A DNA stretch of 9,229 nt from Acidilobaceae archaeon UBA162 (GTDB lineage Archaea > Thermoproteota > Thermoprotei_A > Sulfolobales > Acidilobaceae): contig DAJS01000007.1 in NCBI GenBank assembly GCA_002496425.1, positions 4,756 through 13,984 of the forward strand, in the 5' to 3' direction. Below are positions 1 to 5,913 of the stretch, one piece after another; the first letter of the stretch is position 1, and the number at the start of each line of letters is the position of its first letter. Under the pieces are notes generated by a model. The model did no database searches. It had not been told where the DNA came from and saw only the letters and a list, made by a program, of their open reading frames with translations. Position numbers and translations under genes: made by a program.

Positions 1-26
1 CTCTGTCCTGGCTGAGCTACGGGCCC
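1..26 (-). tRNA. tRNA, 5' part only (runs off the window)
   Basis: Read on the minus strand from base 26, the sequence has a GGGCCCG acceptor strand, then U8-A9, a GCUC D-stem strand, a D-loop of the AGCCAGGACA type with the conserved A14 and GG, and the start of the returning GAG strand. This is the normal order of a tRNA 5' half. The anticodon and T arm lie outside the window, so the amino acid cannot be assigned. The gene is divergent from the winged-helix gene at 123, with a TATA-like box at 49-57 at the expected distance. What is seen is the D-arm pattern; the tRNA call is strong but rests on about 26 bases. Confidence 0.75.
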
Positions 27-48
27 CAGCCCCTGAGGCTCCGCAAGT

Positions 49-57
49 CTATTATCG
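49..57 (-). promoter_or_regulatory. TATA-like box for the tRNA
   Basis: The minus strand reads CGATAATAG here, centred about 27 bases upstream of the tRNA 5' end at base 26. That is the usual archaeal distance between TATA box and transcription start. It is the only A/T-rich stretch in a GC-rich region on that side. Confidence 0.45.
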
Positions 58-69
58 CTGCGCTGTCCT

Positions 70-93
70 GCTGCCGAAAACTATTTTGGCAGC
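70..93. repeat. Inverted repeat next to the promoter of the winged-helix gene
   Basis: The half-sites GCTGCC (70-75) and GGCAGC (88-93) are perfect inverted copies. The pairing continues inward as AAAA (77-80) against TTTT (84-87), leaving one unpaired G at 76 and a CTA loop. The repeat ends exactly where the TATA/BRE region of the next gene begins. It is a candidate operator, possibly for autoregulation by the winged-helix protein encoded 30 bases downstream; that role is inference. Confidence 0.45.
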
Positions 94-101
94 CTATATG
101 C
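93..101 (+). promoter_or_regulatory. TATA-like box for the gene at 123
   Basis: CCTATATGC is centred at about 97, 26 bases before the TTG at 123. This matches a leaderless archaeal transcript and supports the TTG start; there is no convincing Shine-Dalgarno site between them. Confidence 0.6.
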
Positions 102-122
102 TAACAAACAGGGGACTAGGGC

Positions 123-521
123 TTGGCAAAGCCTATAGACTGCTCCCTCATAGGCGTCATAGTCAAGTTCGGTAGCATAACCTGTTACGATGATGGCACG
201 GTGACCTCCGATGGTCCCTCGGTCATATGGAGCCCTAGGCTGGCCTCGCTCAGCGACGGCAGGGCCAAGAGGATAGGAGAGGTGCAGAGGAGGATAGTAG
301 AGCTTATGAGCAAGGGCCTGCATACCAAGGATGAGCTTGCCACTGCCCTAGGCCTCTCCAAGGACACGGTTTCATATTCAGTATCGTCGCTTATAAGGAA
401 GGGAGTCGTGACCTCCGTGGCGGCAACCGATGGGGGCCCGTGTAGATCCTACTACTTCCTGGTGAACCAGGACATAGCCAGGTACCTGGAGGAGAGGGGC
501 CTGAGACGCTGCGGCTCCTGA
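123..521 (+). CDS. Small winged helix-turn-helix DNA-binding protein
   Basis: A 132-residue cytoplasmic protein, probably a transcription regulator. Residues about 53-112 form a winged HTH: a first helix at 55-64, a second at 68-77 (TKDELATALGLS), a recognition helix at 79-92 (SKDTVSYSVSSLIRKG) and a wing at about 95-112. This fits the broad MarR/TrmB/ArsR-like fold group, but no subfamily can be named. The first 50 residues match nothing I recognise; they contain Cys7 and Cys21, with Cys107 in the wing and Cys130 near the end, so a redox or metal role is conceivable but no ligand motif is clear. The start is TTG, chosen because an in-frame stop lies upstream (102-104) and a TATA-like box lies 26 bases before it. 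An inverted repeat at 70-93 beside that box could be its own operator. The regulator's targets are unknown; it has a separate promoter from the amidohydrolase 37 bases downstream. Confidence 0.8.
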   Translation: MAKPIDCSLIGVIVKFGSITCYDDGTVTSDGPSVIWSPRLASLSDGRAKRIGEVQRRIVELMSKGLHTKDELATALGLSKDTVSYSVSSLIRKGVVTSVAATDGGPCRSYYFLVNQDIARYLEERGLRRCGS

Positions 522-527
522 CTCCAC

Positions 528-535
528 TTAAATAT
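528..535 (+). promoter_or_regulatory. TATA-like box for the amidohydrolase gene
   Basis: TTAAATAT sits between the two genes, centred about 27 bases before the GTG at 559. It implies a leaderless transcript separate from that of the upstream regulator and supports GTG 559 as the start. Confidence 0.6.
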
Positions 536-558
536 GTGAGGCTCAAGCGTGTACAGCG

Positions 559-1542
559 GTGGACGCACTGAGGGCTGACGTGCCAGTAAGCTGCATCATA
601 GACGCTCACACCCACATGCCTGTCCTCTCAACCCCAGCCCAGGTCAACGCCCACATAAGGGAGCTAGTTGAGGCAGGGGTGAGAGGGGCAGTTATAATAG
701 GCATACCGCCCTTCAAGGACGTGGTGGCCAGGCTCAACCTGGACGAGGTCAGGGCCGAGTATGAGAGGGTCAAGAGTCTAATAGAGAGGGTTGCCTCGGA
801 GGTCTCGGCCCAGCTGGAGCCTGAGGTGCTCTACATAAACACTATTAAGATTGCCGAGGCCTTCTGCTCCTTCGCCAGACACCCCCAGATGACTGCCATG
901 GAGTCCTTTGCTCCTGTCTTCCCAGCCAACCTCTCCCTTGACCCTGACTCCCTGGCAGCTCAGCTCGAGGAGGCCGCCTCGAGGGGCTTTAGGGGGTTCA
1001 AGGTGATCCCCACGCTCTTCATGCAACCCCTTAGTTCCCCCCAGGTCGGCGTTGTGCTCGAGGTAGCAGAGAGGAGGGGGCTACCGGTCATAGTCCACGG
1101 GGGCTGCGATCCAGGGGTCTGGGAGCTGCCAAGGTACTGCAAGTATGGGGATCCGTCAAAGCTCGAGCAGCACCTGAGGGAGCACAGGGATGCTACCGTG
1201 ATAATAGCCCACGCGGGCAGCTACAGCGCCATAGCGCCCGGCGTCTTCTTCGAGGAGACGCTCGACCTGACCAGGAGGTATAACAACGTGCTTGTCGACA
1301 CCTCCGCTCTCCCTCCCGTTCTAGTGGCCATGGTGCTGAGGGACTTCCCCGGTGGAAGGGTGCTCTACGGCAGCGACTACCCTGCCGTCTCAAACGCTGG
1401 GCTAAGGGAGTACATGGAGGCAGTGTTCATGAACGTGGCCTCCCTCGGCCTACCCAGGGCCGAACTTGAGGGCTACGCACATGGCCTGGCGTCAGAGATC
1501 TTCAGGGTCTCCTGTCTCCCTGAGGCCTACGAGCCTCCCTAG
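559..1542 (+). CDS. Amidohydrolase-2 family metal-dependent hydrolase
   Basis: A 327-residue cytoplasmic TIM-barrel hydrolase or decarboxylase of the amidohydrolase superfamily (Amidohydro_2 type). The metal-centre residues are all visible in order: His17 and His19 in DAHTHMP after the first strand, Lys148 in GFKVIP, His180 in VIVHGG, His218 in IIAHAGS and Asp273 in LYGSDYP. This lysine-or-glutamate, two-histidine and aspartate order is typical of the superfamily, and the length is normal for a single barrel. Members hydrolyse C-N, C-O or phosphoester bonds or decarboxylate aromatic acids; the substrate cannot be read from the sequence. The start is GTG, placed 27 bases after a TATA-like box and 14 codons before the HxH motif. 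The gene ends 84 bases before acs and is probably a separate unit. A link to acetate metabolism, such as releasing acetate from a precursor, is possible but unsupported. Confidence 0.88.
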   Translation: MDALRADVPVSCIIDAHTHMPVLSTPAQVNAHIRELVEAGVRGAVIIGIPPFKDVVARLNLDEVRAEYERVKSLIERVASEVSAQLEPEVLYINTIKIAEAFCSFARHPQMTAMESFAPVFPANLSLDPDSLAAQLEEAASRGFRGFKVIPTLFMQPLSSPQVGVVLEVAERRGLPVIVHGGCDPGVWELPRYCKYGDPSKLEQHLREHRDATVIIAHAGSYSAIAPGVFFEETLDLTRRYNNVLVDTSALPPVLVAMVLRDFPGGRVLYGSDYPAVSNAGLREYMEAVFMNVASLGLPRAELEGYAHGLASEIFRVSCLPEAYEPP

Positions 1543-1583
1543 GCCACTCCCTCTATGCGGACACAAAATACCTAACATCAAGG

Positions 1584-1592
1584 TTATATTTA
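1584..1592 (+). promoter_or_regulatory. TATA-like box for acs
   Basis: TTATATTTA is centred near 1588, which predicts transcription from about 1614 and a short leader before ATG 1627. A second A/T-rich run, CTTAAATAC at 1610-1618, is too close to that ATG to serve it, but would suit a start near 1641. Confidence 0.5.
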
Positions 1593-1626
1593 ATCCCACT
1601 GTTTGAATTCTTAAATACAAGGCCGT

Positions 1627-3621
1627 ATGCAACTCTCGAAAAGCGAGGTGAGAGCTCTGGCCCAGGAAAGCCAGAGGATAGAGCCCCTTCCGTATGAGGA
1701 GAGGCACTTCCCATACCACAACAAGTACCTTGACTTCTGGAAGCAGAGCGTTGACGACCCAATAACCTTCTGGGACCAGAGAGCCAGGGAGCTGGTGTGG
1801 TACAGGACCTGGGACAAGGTTCTTGATGACTCCAACCCGCCCTTCTACCGCTGGTTCGTGGGCGGCGAGACCAACATAAACCTCAACGCCCTCGACCGCT
1901 GGATGGGTACACAGGTTGCCAACAAGGTGGCGTACTACTGGGAGGGTGAGGACGGCGTCACCAGGGTGCTCAGCTACAGAGACCTCTATAGGGAGGTCAA
2001 CAAGTTAGCCAAGGCGCTCCAGGACCTGGGCCTTAAGCCAAATGACACTGTGACTATATACCTACCAATGATACCTGAGTTGCCCATATCGATGCTTGCC
2101 GTCACCAGGGTCGGCGGGATACATAGCGTGGTCTTCTCAGGTTTCAGCCCTGACGCGCTAGCCACCAGGATAGTTGACGCCAAGTCAAGGATACTCATAA
2201 CTGCTGACGGTTACTGGAGAAAGGGCAAGGTCATAGAGCTGAAGAAGTCTGCTGACGCCGGCGTGAGCCTTGCTGAGCAACAGGGAGTCAAGGTAGAGAA
2301 GGTGATAGTTGTCAGGAGGCTCGGCAACCCAGTAGCATGGAACAAAGAGAGGGACATGTGGTACCACGAGCTGGTCTCCCAGTACCCCGAGAAGACATAC
2401 GTCAAGCCAGTGCCAAGGAAGTCTGAGGACACACTGTTCATACTGTACACCAGCGGCACCACTGGCAAGCCAAAGGGAGTAATGCACAGCGTGGGAGGCT
2501 ACATGGTTTACGTCTACAATGTCTTCAAGTGGAACTGGGACATAAGGCCCGAGGACGTCCATTGGACCATGGCTGACGTGGGCTGGATAACAGGACACAC
2601 TTACATAGTCTACGGCCCGTTGATGAACGGAGCCACAGAGGTTATGTACGAGGGGGCCATTGATTACCCACAGCCTGACAGGCCGTGGCAGATAGTTGAG
2701 AGGTACGGCGTCACGATATTCTACACTAGCCCCACGGCCTTGAGGATGTTAAGGCAGTACGGCGATGAGTGGGTCAACAAGCACGACCTGTCAAGCCTCA
2801 GGATACTGGGCACCGTGGGCGAGCCCATAAACCCTGACGTCTGGAGGTGGTACTTCAATGTCGTAGGCAAGGGCAGGTGCCCAATAGTGGACACCTGGTG
2901 GATGACCGAGACAGGCGCCGCAATGATATCCCCTGCCCCCGGCATATCGCTGGTAAAGCTTAAGCCTGGCTCAGCCACGTTCCCGCTGCCCGGTATAGTG
3001 GCTGACGTTGTGGATGAGAATGGAAACCCAACGCCGCCAGGAGTGAAGGGCTACCTGATAATAAAGAAGCCGTGGCCAGGGCTAATGATTGGCGTCTGGG
3101 GTGATCCAGAGCGCTACGTGAAGACCTACTGGTCCAGGTACCCAGGCAACTTTTACCCTGGAGACTATGCAGTTAAGGACGAGGAGGGCTACTTCTGGTT
3201 GCTGGGCAGGGCCGACGAGGTGCTGAAGGTCGCTGGACACAGGATAGGCACCACCGAGATAGAGGACGCTCTGATCAGGCACCCTGCGGTTGCCGAGGCG
3301 GCAGTGATAGGAGCACCTGACCCGGTAAAGGGCGAGGTGCCAGTAGCAGCCGTGGTCCTTAAGGCAGGCTACCAGCCCAGTGAGCAGCTTAAGAAGGAGC
3401 TCATAGACGTCATAAGGACCACCATAGGCCCCATAGCCACGCCGCAGACAGTGCTGTTTGTGGGAAAGCTGCCCAAGACCAGGAGTGGTAAAATAATGAG
3501 GAGACTGCTAAGGGACATACTGGAGGGCAAACCCCTCGGCGATACCACCACGCTAGAGGACCCGTCAGCTGTTGATGAGCTCAAGAGGGCCTGGGAGGAG
3601 TTCAAGGCCCAGATAAAGTAA
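1627..3621 (+). CDS. acs: Acetyl-CoA synthetase, AMP-forming
   Basis: This enzyme converts acetate, ATP and CoA to acetyl-CoA, AMP and pyrophosphate through acetyl-adenylate, in the cytoplasm. The 664 residues match the usual length of about 650. The N-terminal ACS cap is visible at about 31-85. Core motifs follow: the phosphate-binding loop YTSGTTGKPKG at 274-284, GEP at 398-400, DTWWMTETG at 422-430, GDY at 512-514, GRADEVLKVAGHR at 527-539 (hinge and CoA region) and PKTRSGKIMRR at 616-626. Lys622 is the catalytic lysine that protein acetyltransferases modify in studied ACS enzymes. Trp425 corresponds to the tryptophan that keeps the acyl pocket small in ACS, which favours acetate, though propionate or 3-hydroxypropionate activity cannot be excluded. 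The gene starts at ATG with a TATA-like box upstream. It is followed 42 bases later by an acetate transporter and then by a Pat-like GNAT gene, which supports an acetate role. Confidence 0.96.
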   Translation: MQLSKSEVRALAQESQRIEPLPYEERHFPYHNKYLDFWKQSVDDPITFWDQRARELVWYRTWDKVLDDSNPPFYRWFVGGETNINLNALDRWMGTQVANKVAYYWEGEDGVTRVLSYRDLYREVNKLAKALQDLGLKPNDTVTIYLPMIPELPISMLAVTRVGGIHSVVFSGFSPDALATRIVDAKSRILITADGYWRKGKVIELKKSADAGVSLAEQQGVKVEKVIVVRRLGNPVAWNKERDMWYHELVSQYPEKTYVKPVPRKSEDTLFILYTSGTTGKPKGVMHSVGGYMVYVYNVFKWNWDIRPEDVHWTMADVGWITGHTYIVYGPLMNGATEVMYEGAIDYPQPDRPWQIVERYGVTIFYTSPTALRMLRQYGDEWVNKHDLSSLRILGTVGEPINPDVWRWYFNVVGKGRCPIVDTWWMTETGAAMISPAPGISLVKLKPGSATFPLPGIVADVVDENGNPTPPGVKGYLIIKKPWPGLMIGVWGDPERYVKTYWSRYPGNFYPGDYAVKDEEGYFWLLGRADEVLKVAGHRIGTTEIEDALIRHPAVAEAAVIGAPDPVKGEVPVAAVVLKAGYQPSEQLKKELIDVIRTTIGPIATPQTVLFVGKLPKTRSGKIMRRLLRDILEGKPLGDTTTLEDPSAVDELKRAWEEFKAQIK

Positions 3622-3634
3622 TTTTTATTTTATG
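3621..3634 (+). terminator. T-rich stretch after acs
   Basis: ATTTTTATTTTATG directly follows the acs stop codon. T-rich runs without hairpins act as archaeal terminators, so part of the acs transcript may end here. The same stretch could also serve as a TATA region for the transporter gene. There is no way to separate these roles from sequence alone. Confidence 0.45.
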
Positions 3635-3650
3635 TATTGAGTAATTAGTG

Positions 3651-3657
3651 GGAGGTG
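3651..3657 (+). promoter_or_regulatory. Shine-Dalgarno site of the acetate transporter gene
   Basis: GGAGGTG ends 6 bases before the TTG at 3664. It decides this TTG as the start and implies a message with a leader, consistent with cotranscription from acs. The upstream genes in the window lack such a site. Confidence 0.7.
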
Positions 3658-3663
3658 GTCTAG

Positions 3664-4233
3664 TTGAGTAAGGAGGAGGTGTTTGCGAACCCGGCCACGC
3701 TAGGGCTCTGGGGCTTTGGCCTGACCACGGTTGTGCTTAGCCTTCACAACGCTGGCATAATACCCAGTACCGGCATGACGCTGGCCTACGCCTTCTTCTG
3801 GGGAGGCATGGCCCAGGTGTTCGCGGGCTGGATCAGCTTCAGGAGGGGCGACATGTTCGCAGCCACAGCGTTCAGCACCTACGGGCTCTTCTGGATAGGC
3901 TTCGGCCTGGCCTTCGTGTTTCACACATGGAACAGCTCTGTGTTCTCGTTCAGTGGCCGTGAGATAGGGGCCTGGATGGCGCTCTGGGGCGTCCTGACAC
4001 TGTTCTACACCGTTGGAGCCTACATGCTCAGAGCCAAGGCGCTGACAGTCGTTTTGGGCCTGTTAGTAGCTACCTTCTGGCTCCTCGCGGTGGGCCTCGG
4101 GTACGGGATTGCTGACGTAACCATAGCAGGCGGCTGGGTCGGCCTAGTGTGTGGGCTCAGCGCTATCTACACAGGCCTGGAAGACCTAATGAAGTGGGTC
4201 TCGAATCAGGCAAAGCAGATGAGGCAGGGCTAA
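3664..4233 (+). CDS. satP: Acetate uptake transporter, SatP / GPR1-FUN34-YaaH family
   Basis: A 189-residue inner-membrane carrier of the AceTr family, which takes up acetate and in some members succinate with protons or as a channel. The family signature NPATLGLWGFG is at residues 9-19, followed by SLHNAG at 26-31, GGMAQVFAG at 47-55 and a FAATAFSTYGLFW segment at 65-77; these line up closely with E. coli SatP as I recall it. The C-terminal GWVGLVCGLSAIY segment (157-169) also fits. Six membrane helices are visible at about 12-32, 37-57, 66-87, 101-121, 126-147 and 153-173, and the length is normal. The start is TTG with a good Shine-Dalgarno site. It lies 42 bases after acs on the same strand, so import and activation of acetate are probably co-expressed. 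A short lysine-rich tail follows the last helix. Confidence 0.93.
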   Translation: MSKEEVFANPATLGLWGFGLTTVVLSLHNAGIIPSTGMTLAYAFFWGGMAQVFAGWISFRRGDMFAATAFSTYGLFWIGFGLAFVFHTWNSSVFSFSGREIGAWMALWGVLTLFYTVGAYMLRAKALTVVLGLLVATFWLLAVGLGYGIADVTIAGGWVGLVCGLSAIYTGLEDLMKWVSNQAKQMRQG

Positions 4234-4257
4234 ACCCACCTGAGACCCTTCACCTCA

Positions 4258-4266
4258 CTTAAAATA
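4258..4266 (+). promoter_or_regulatory. TATA-like box for the GNAT gene
   Basis: CTTAAAATA (with AAATA continuing to 4270) predicts transcription from about 4290. That gives a leader of about 35 bases to ATG 4325, or about 11 to the TTG at 4301. The T6 run just after it (4275-4280) might terminate satP transcripts. Confidence 0.45.
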
Positions 4267-4324
4267 AATACCTGGTTTTTTAGTTAACAGTCCTGAGAGC
4301 TTGCCAGGCCCCCTCTTAGCAAGG

Positions 4325-4837
4325 ATGTCAGGGTATGAGCTGAGGCTGCTGGGCCCCGAGGACGCCCAGGCCATAAAGTACTTCTACGAGTCCCTGGACC
4401 AGCTCTCCATATACTACAGGTTCCTGGGCATAGTCAAGTACTTTGACGCGCACGTGGCCAGGCTATTCTCCTCACAGTGCAACTACGCTATAGGGGCCTT
4501 AGCCTCAGGGGCCCTCATTGCCGAGGGTGAGGGGTTCTCTGACTGCAGGGACGCTGAGCTGGCCTTCGCTGTGATGCCAGACTACAGGAGGAGAGGGCTT
4601 GGGACCGTCATAGCTGCCCTGCTTATACTTGAGGCCTACAGGAGGGGCATGAGAACCATGGAGGCCTACATGCACGCTGAGAACAAGGCCGCCATAAGGA
4701 TAGGAAATAGGCTGGGCCTCCACATGTGCCCTGAGGAGGGAGGGACGTATCATGGTAGGGCAGAGATAGCAGCCATAAGGCCCCTGGCGCTGAAGGCGTT
4801 AGAGGAGAAGGGGGCGGCCCTGGCGGTCACTTACTAG
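4325..4837 (+). CDS. GNAT acetyltransferase, probably Pat-like protein-lysine acetyltransferase
   Basis: A cytoplasmic GNAT-fold enzyme that transfers acetyl from acetyl-CoA. Counting from ATG 4325 (170 residues), the first strand YELRLL is at 4-9, followed by a helix with SLDQLSIYYRFLG (23-35). The segment AELAFAVMPDYRRRGLGT (77-94) holds a central Glu and the acetyl-CoA pyrophosphate loop RRRGLG, and AENKAAIRIGNRLGL (118-132) is the motif-B helix. The S-(I/L)-Y-x-R-F pattern near the N-terminus is shared with bacterial Pat GNAT domains and the small Sulfolobus Pat, as I recall them. Members acetylate ACS at its catalytic lysine, and the Sulfolobus protein acetylates Alba. Its place two genes after acs fits the ACS role, but that is inference; another amine substrate is possible. 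An in-frame TTG at 4301 would add eight residues; I prefer the ATG because the fold begins just after it. The 3' end overlaps the convergent gene by 11 bases. Confidence 0.82.
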   Translation: MSGYELRLLGPEDAQAIKYFYESLDQLSIYYRFLGIVKYFDAHVARLFSSQCNYAIGALASGALIAEGEGFSDCRDAELAFAVMPDYRRRGLGTVIAALLILEAYRRGMRTMEAYMHAENKAAIRIGNRLGLHMCPEEGGTYHGRAEIAAIRPLALKALEEKGAALAVTY

Positions 4838-5462
4838 CATCGCCGAAGAGCCTGTCGAGGCTCCTGAGCGGGTCAAGGGTCGAGAGCCCCTCAATTACCT
4901 CCAGTGCCCTGACTCCATCATTTGTTATCATGTACATGAGCTTCCCGTCCTCCCTGAAGGCCTTCACGAGGCCCGCGTCCACTAGTAGCGAGAGGTTCCT
5001 CTCCACTTCCTTCCAGTCCATGCCAAGCTCCCTGACTAACGAGTACCTGGTCGAGGGCCTGTTCAGTACCTTGAGCATCCTGAGCCTGGTGCCCGAGCCC
5101 TTAGAGGACACTAGGAGCTCATAAGCATAGTCGCCTAGCACCTTCCTCAGCCTCCTGTTAGCGAGTCCAGAGGCTGCCAGGCCCACGTAACCTACCATAG
5201 AGGCTGCTGACGAGAACCACACCTCGAGGCGCCAGATGACCACAGACCCAGGACTCATTACCTTAGCGTAGCTCGACGCAGTCGTGGGCAGCTGGCCGTA
5301 GAGCAGCAGTGACTTAGTCACAGCATCAAGGGCTGCTTGGGAAGCCGTGGTAGTTATGACCGGTGGGTACTCGAGCAGCCAGGCCAGGATTACAGTGGAG
5401 CCCAGGGCTGCCACCAGGAAGGCCCACAAGAACAGGTAAGGCCTGAGCATATTTGATGACAT
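4827..5462 (-). CDS. Membrane-anchored winged-helix protein, putative transcription regulator
   Basis: The predicted protein has 211 residues. A membrane helix lies at about 8-31 (YLFLWAFLVAALGSTVILAW), then an outside loop of about 40 residues rich in Thr, Ser and Ala, and a second hydrophobic segment at about 73-101. A basic stretch (NRRLRK) follows, and then a cytoplasmic winged HTH at about 119-190: LRMLKVLN, STRYSLVRELGMDWKEVERNLSLLVDAG as helices 2 and 3, and LVKAFREDGKLMYMITNDG as the wing. This layout suggests a one-component sensor that binds DNA from the membrane; the signal is unknown. The frame stays open to an ATG at 5585, but that extension runs through the copper ATPase remnant and looks non-coding. 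ATG 5462 sits just before the first helix and has a TATA-like box at 5495-5502. The fold call is solid, while the regulator role is inferred. I do not recognise a named family. Confidence 0.72.
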   Translation of the reverse strand: MSSNMLRPYLFLWAFLVAALGSTVILAWLLEYPPVITTTASQAALDAVTKSLLLYGQLPTTASSYAKVMSPGSVVIWRLEVWFSSAASMVGYVGLAASGLANRRLRKVLGDYAYELLVSSKGSGTRLRMLKVLNRPSTRYSLVRELGMDWKEVERNLSLLVDAGLVKAFREDGKLMYMITNDGVRALEVIEGLSTLDPLRSLDRLFGDASK

Positions 5463-5494
5463 TAACAGGCCCCCATCAGTTTCACGCGCCAGAG

Positions 5495-5502
5495 GCCTTA
5501 AG
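5495..5502 (-). promoter_or_regulatory. TATA-like box for the membrane winged-helix gene
   Basis: On the minus strand, GCTTAAGG preceded by AAAA lies about 37 bases before ATG 5462. It predicts transcription from about 5473 and a leader of roughly 11 bases. A second A/T-rich site, GTTTATAATAG at 5545-5555, is a stronger TATA match but is farther away. Confidence 0.35.
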
Positions 5503-5811
5503 CTTTTCCCAGCCCACTGAGCCTGTAGGTCACAGCCACCTTGGCTATTATAAACATCAGAGAGATACCAGCTTCCAAATGACATGGCCTGCCCTCAGCT
5601 TGGCTCTGGCCTCCACGTAGCGGCCGAGAAGGGTGAACGTTATCACTGCAGCGCTGGAATCGAAAAAGGCCTGTCTACTGCATCCTGACCACCAGCAGGG
5701 CGCTGTAGATGTTGCCAGGGCATCCATGTTAGCAGTCCTGTTCCTGGATGCCCTGTAGACGCCCTTTAGGTGCTGAGGTCGGAGAACTGTCAGGGTGTCC
5801 TCTCGACCCAT
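5498..5811 (-). pseudogene. Remnant of a copper-type P1B ATPase (CopA-like)
   Basis: The minus strand holds recognisable pieces of a heavy-metal-exporting P-type ATPase, all from the early membrane region. YRASRNRTANMDALA (about 5757-5713) matches the conserved stretch around the second helix. NIYSALLVVRMQ follows in another frame (5713-5678) and ends at TAG. The first frame resumes with FFDSSAAVITFTLLGRYVEARAK (5667-5599), the helix and loop before the actuator domain. After it, KLVSL meets a stop at 5559-5557. An open stretch in a third frame (to TAA at 5500-5498) faintly resembles a P-type ATPase C-terminus, but this is weak. The metal-binding CPC helix, the DKTGT phosphorylation site and the ATP-binding domain are absent. 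Two frame breaks and large losses in a protein normally of about 700-800 residues indicate a decayed copy. Copper is the likely former substrate from the sequence type; this is family knowledge, not shown directly. Confidence 0.75.
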
Positions 5812-5873
5812 AATTAAAGCCCTGCCTCTATATCCTAATCAGGTAAAGGTGGTTTCAAGCATATATCTGGAAG

Positions 5874-5883
5874 TTATATAATA
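5874..5883 (+). promoter_or_regulatory. TATA-like box for the ABC transporter operon
   Basis: TTATATAATA is centred near 5879 and predicts transcription from about 5905, giving a leader of some 9 bases before TTG 5914. It is the best TATA match in the 102-base gap after the ATPase remnant; ATATAT (5861-5866) and TATATC (5828-5833) are weaker A/T runs in the same gap. Confidence 0.6.
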
Positions 5884-5913
5884 CTAGCCGTCCCCCTTAG
5901 CCCGGCGTGGGGC

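Noticed and set aside
2185..2598. 137-codon open frame on the minus strand
   Set aside because: It is antisense within acs, which is intact and strongly conserved; there is no start signal or recognisable domain.
4301..4324. TTG start adding eight residues to the GNAT
   Set aside because: The added residues (PGPLLAR) precede the first strand of the fold and have no good Shine-Dalgarno site; ATG 4325 is preferred, though not proven.
5463..5585. N-terminal extension of the membrane winged-helix gene
   Set aside because: It runs across the copper ATPase remnant and precedes the probable promoter; no signal peptide or domain is seen in it.
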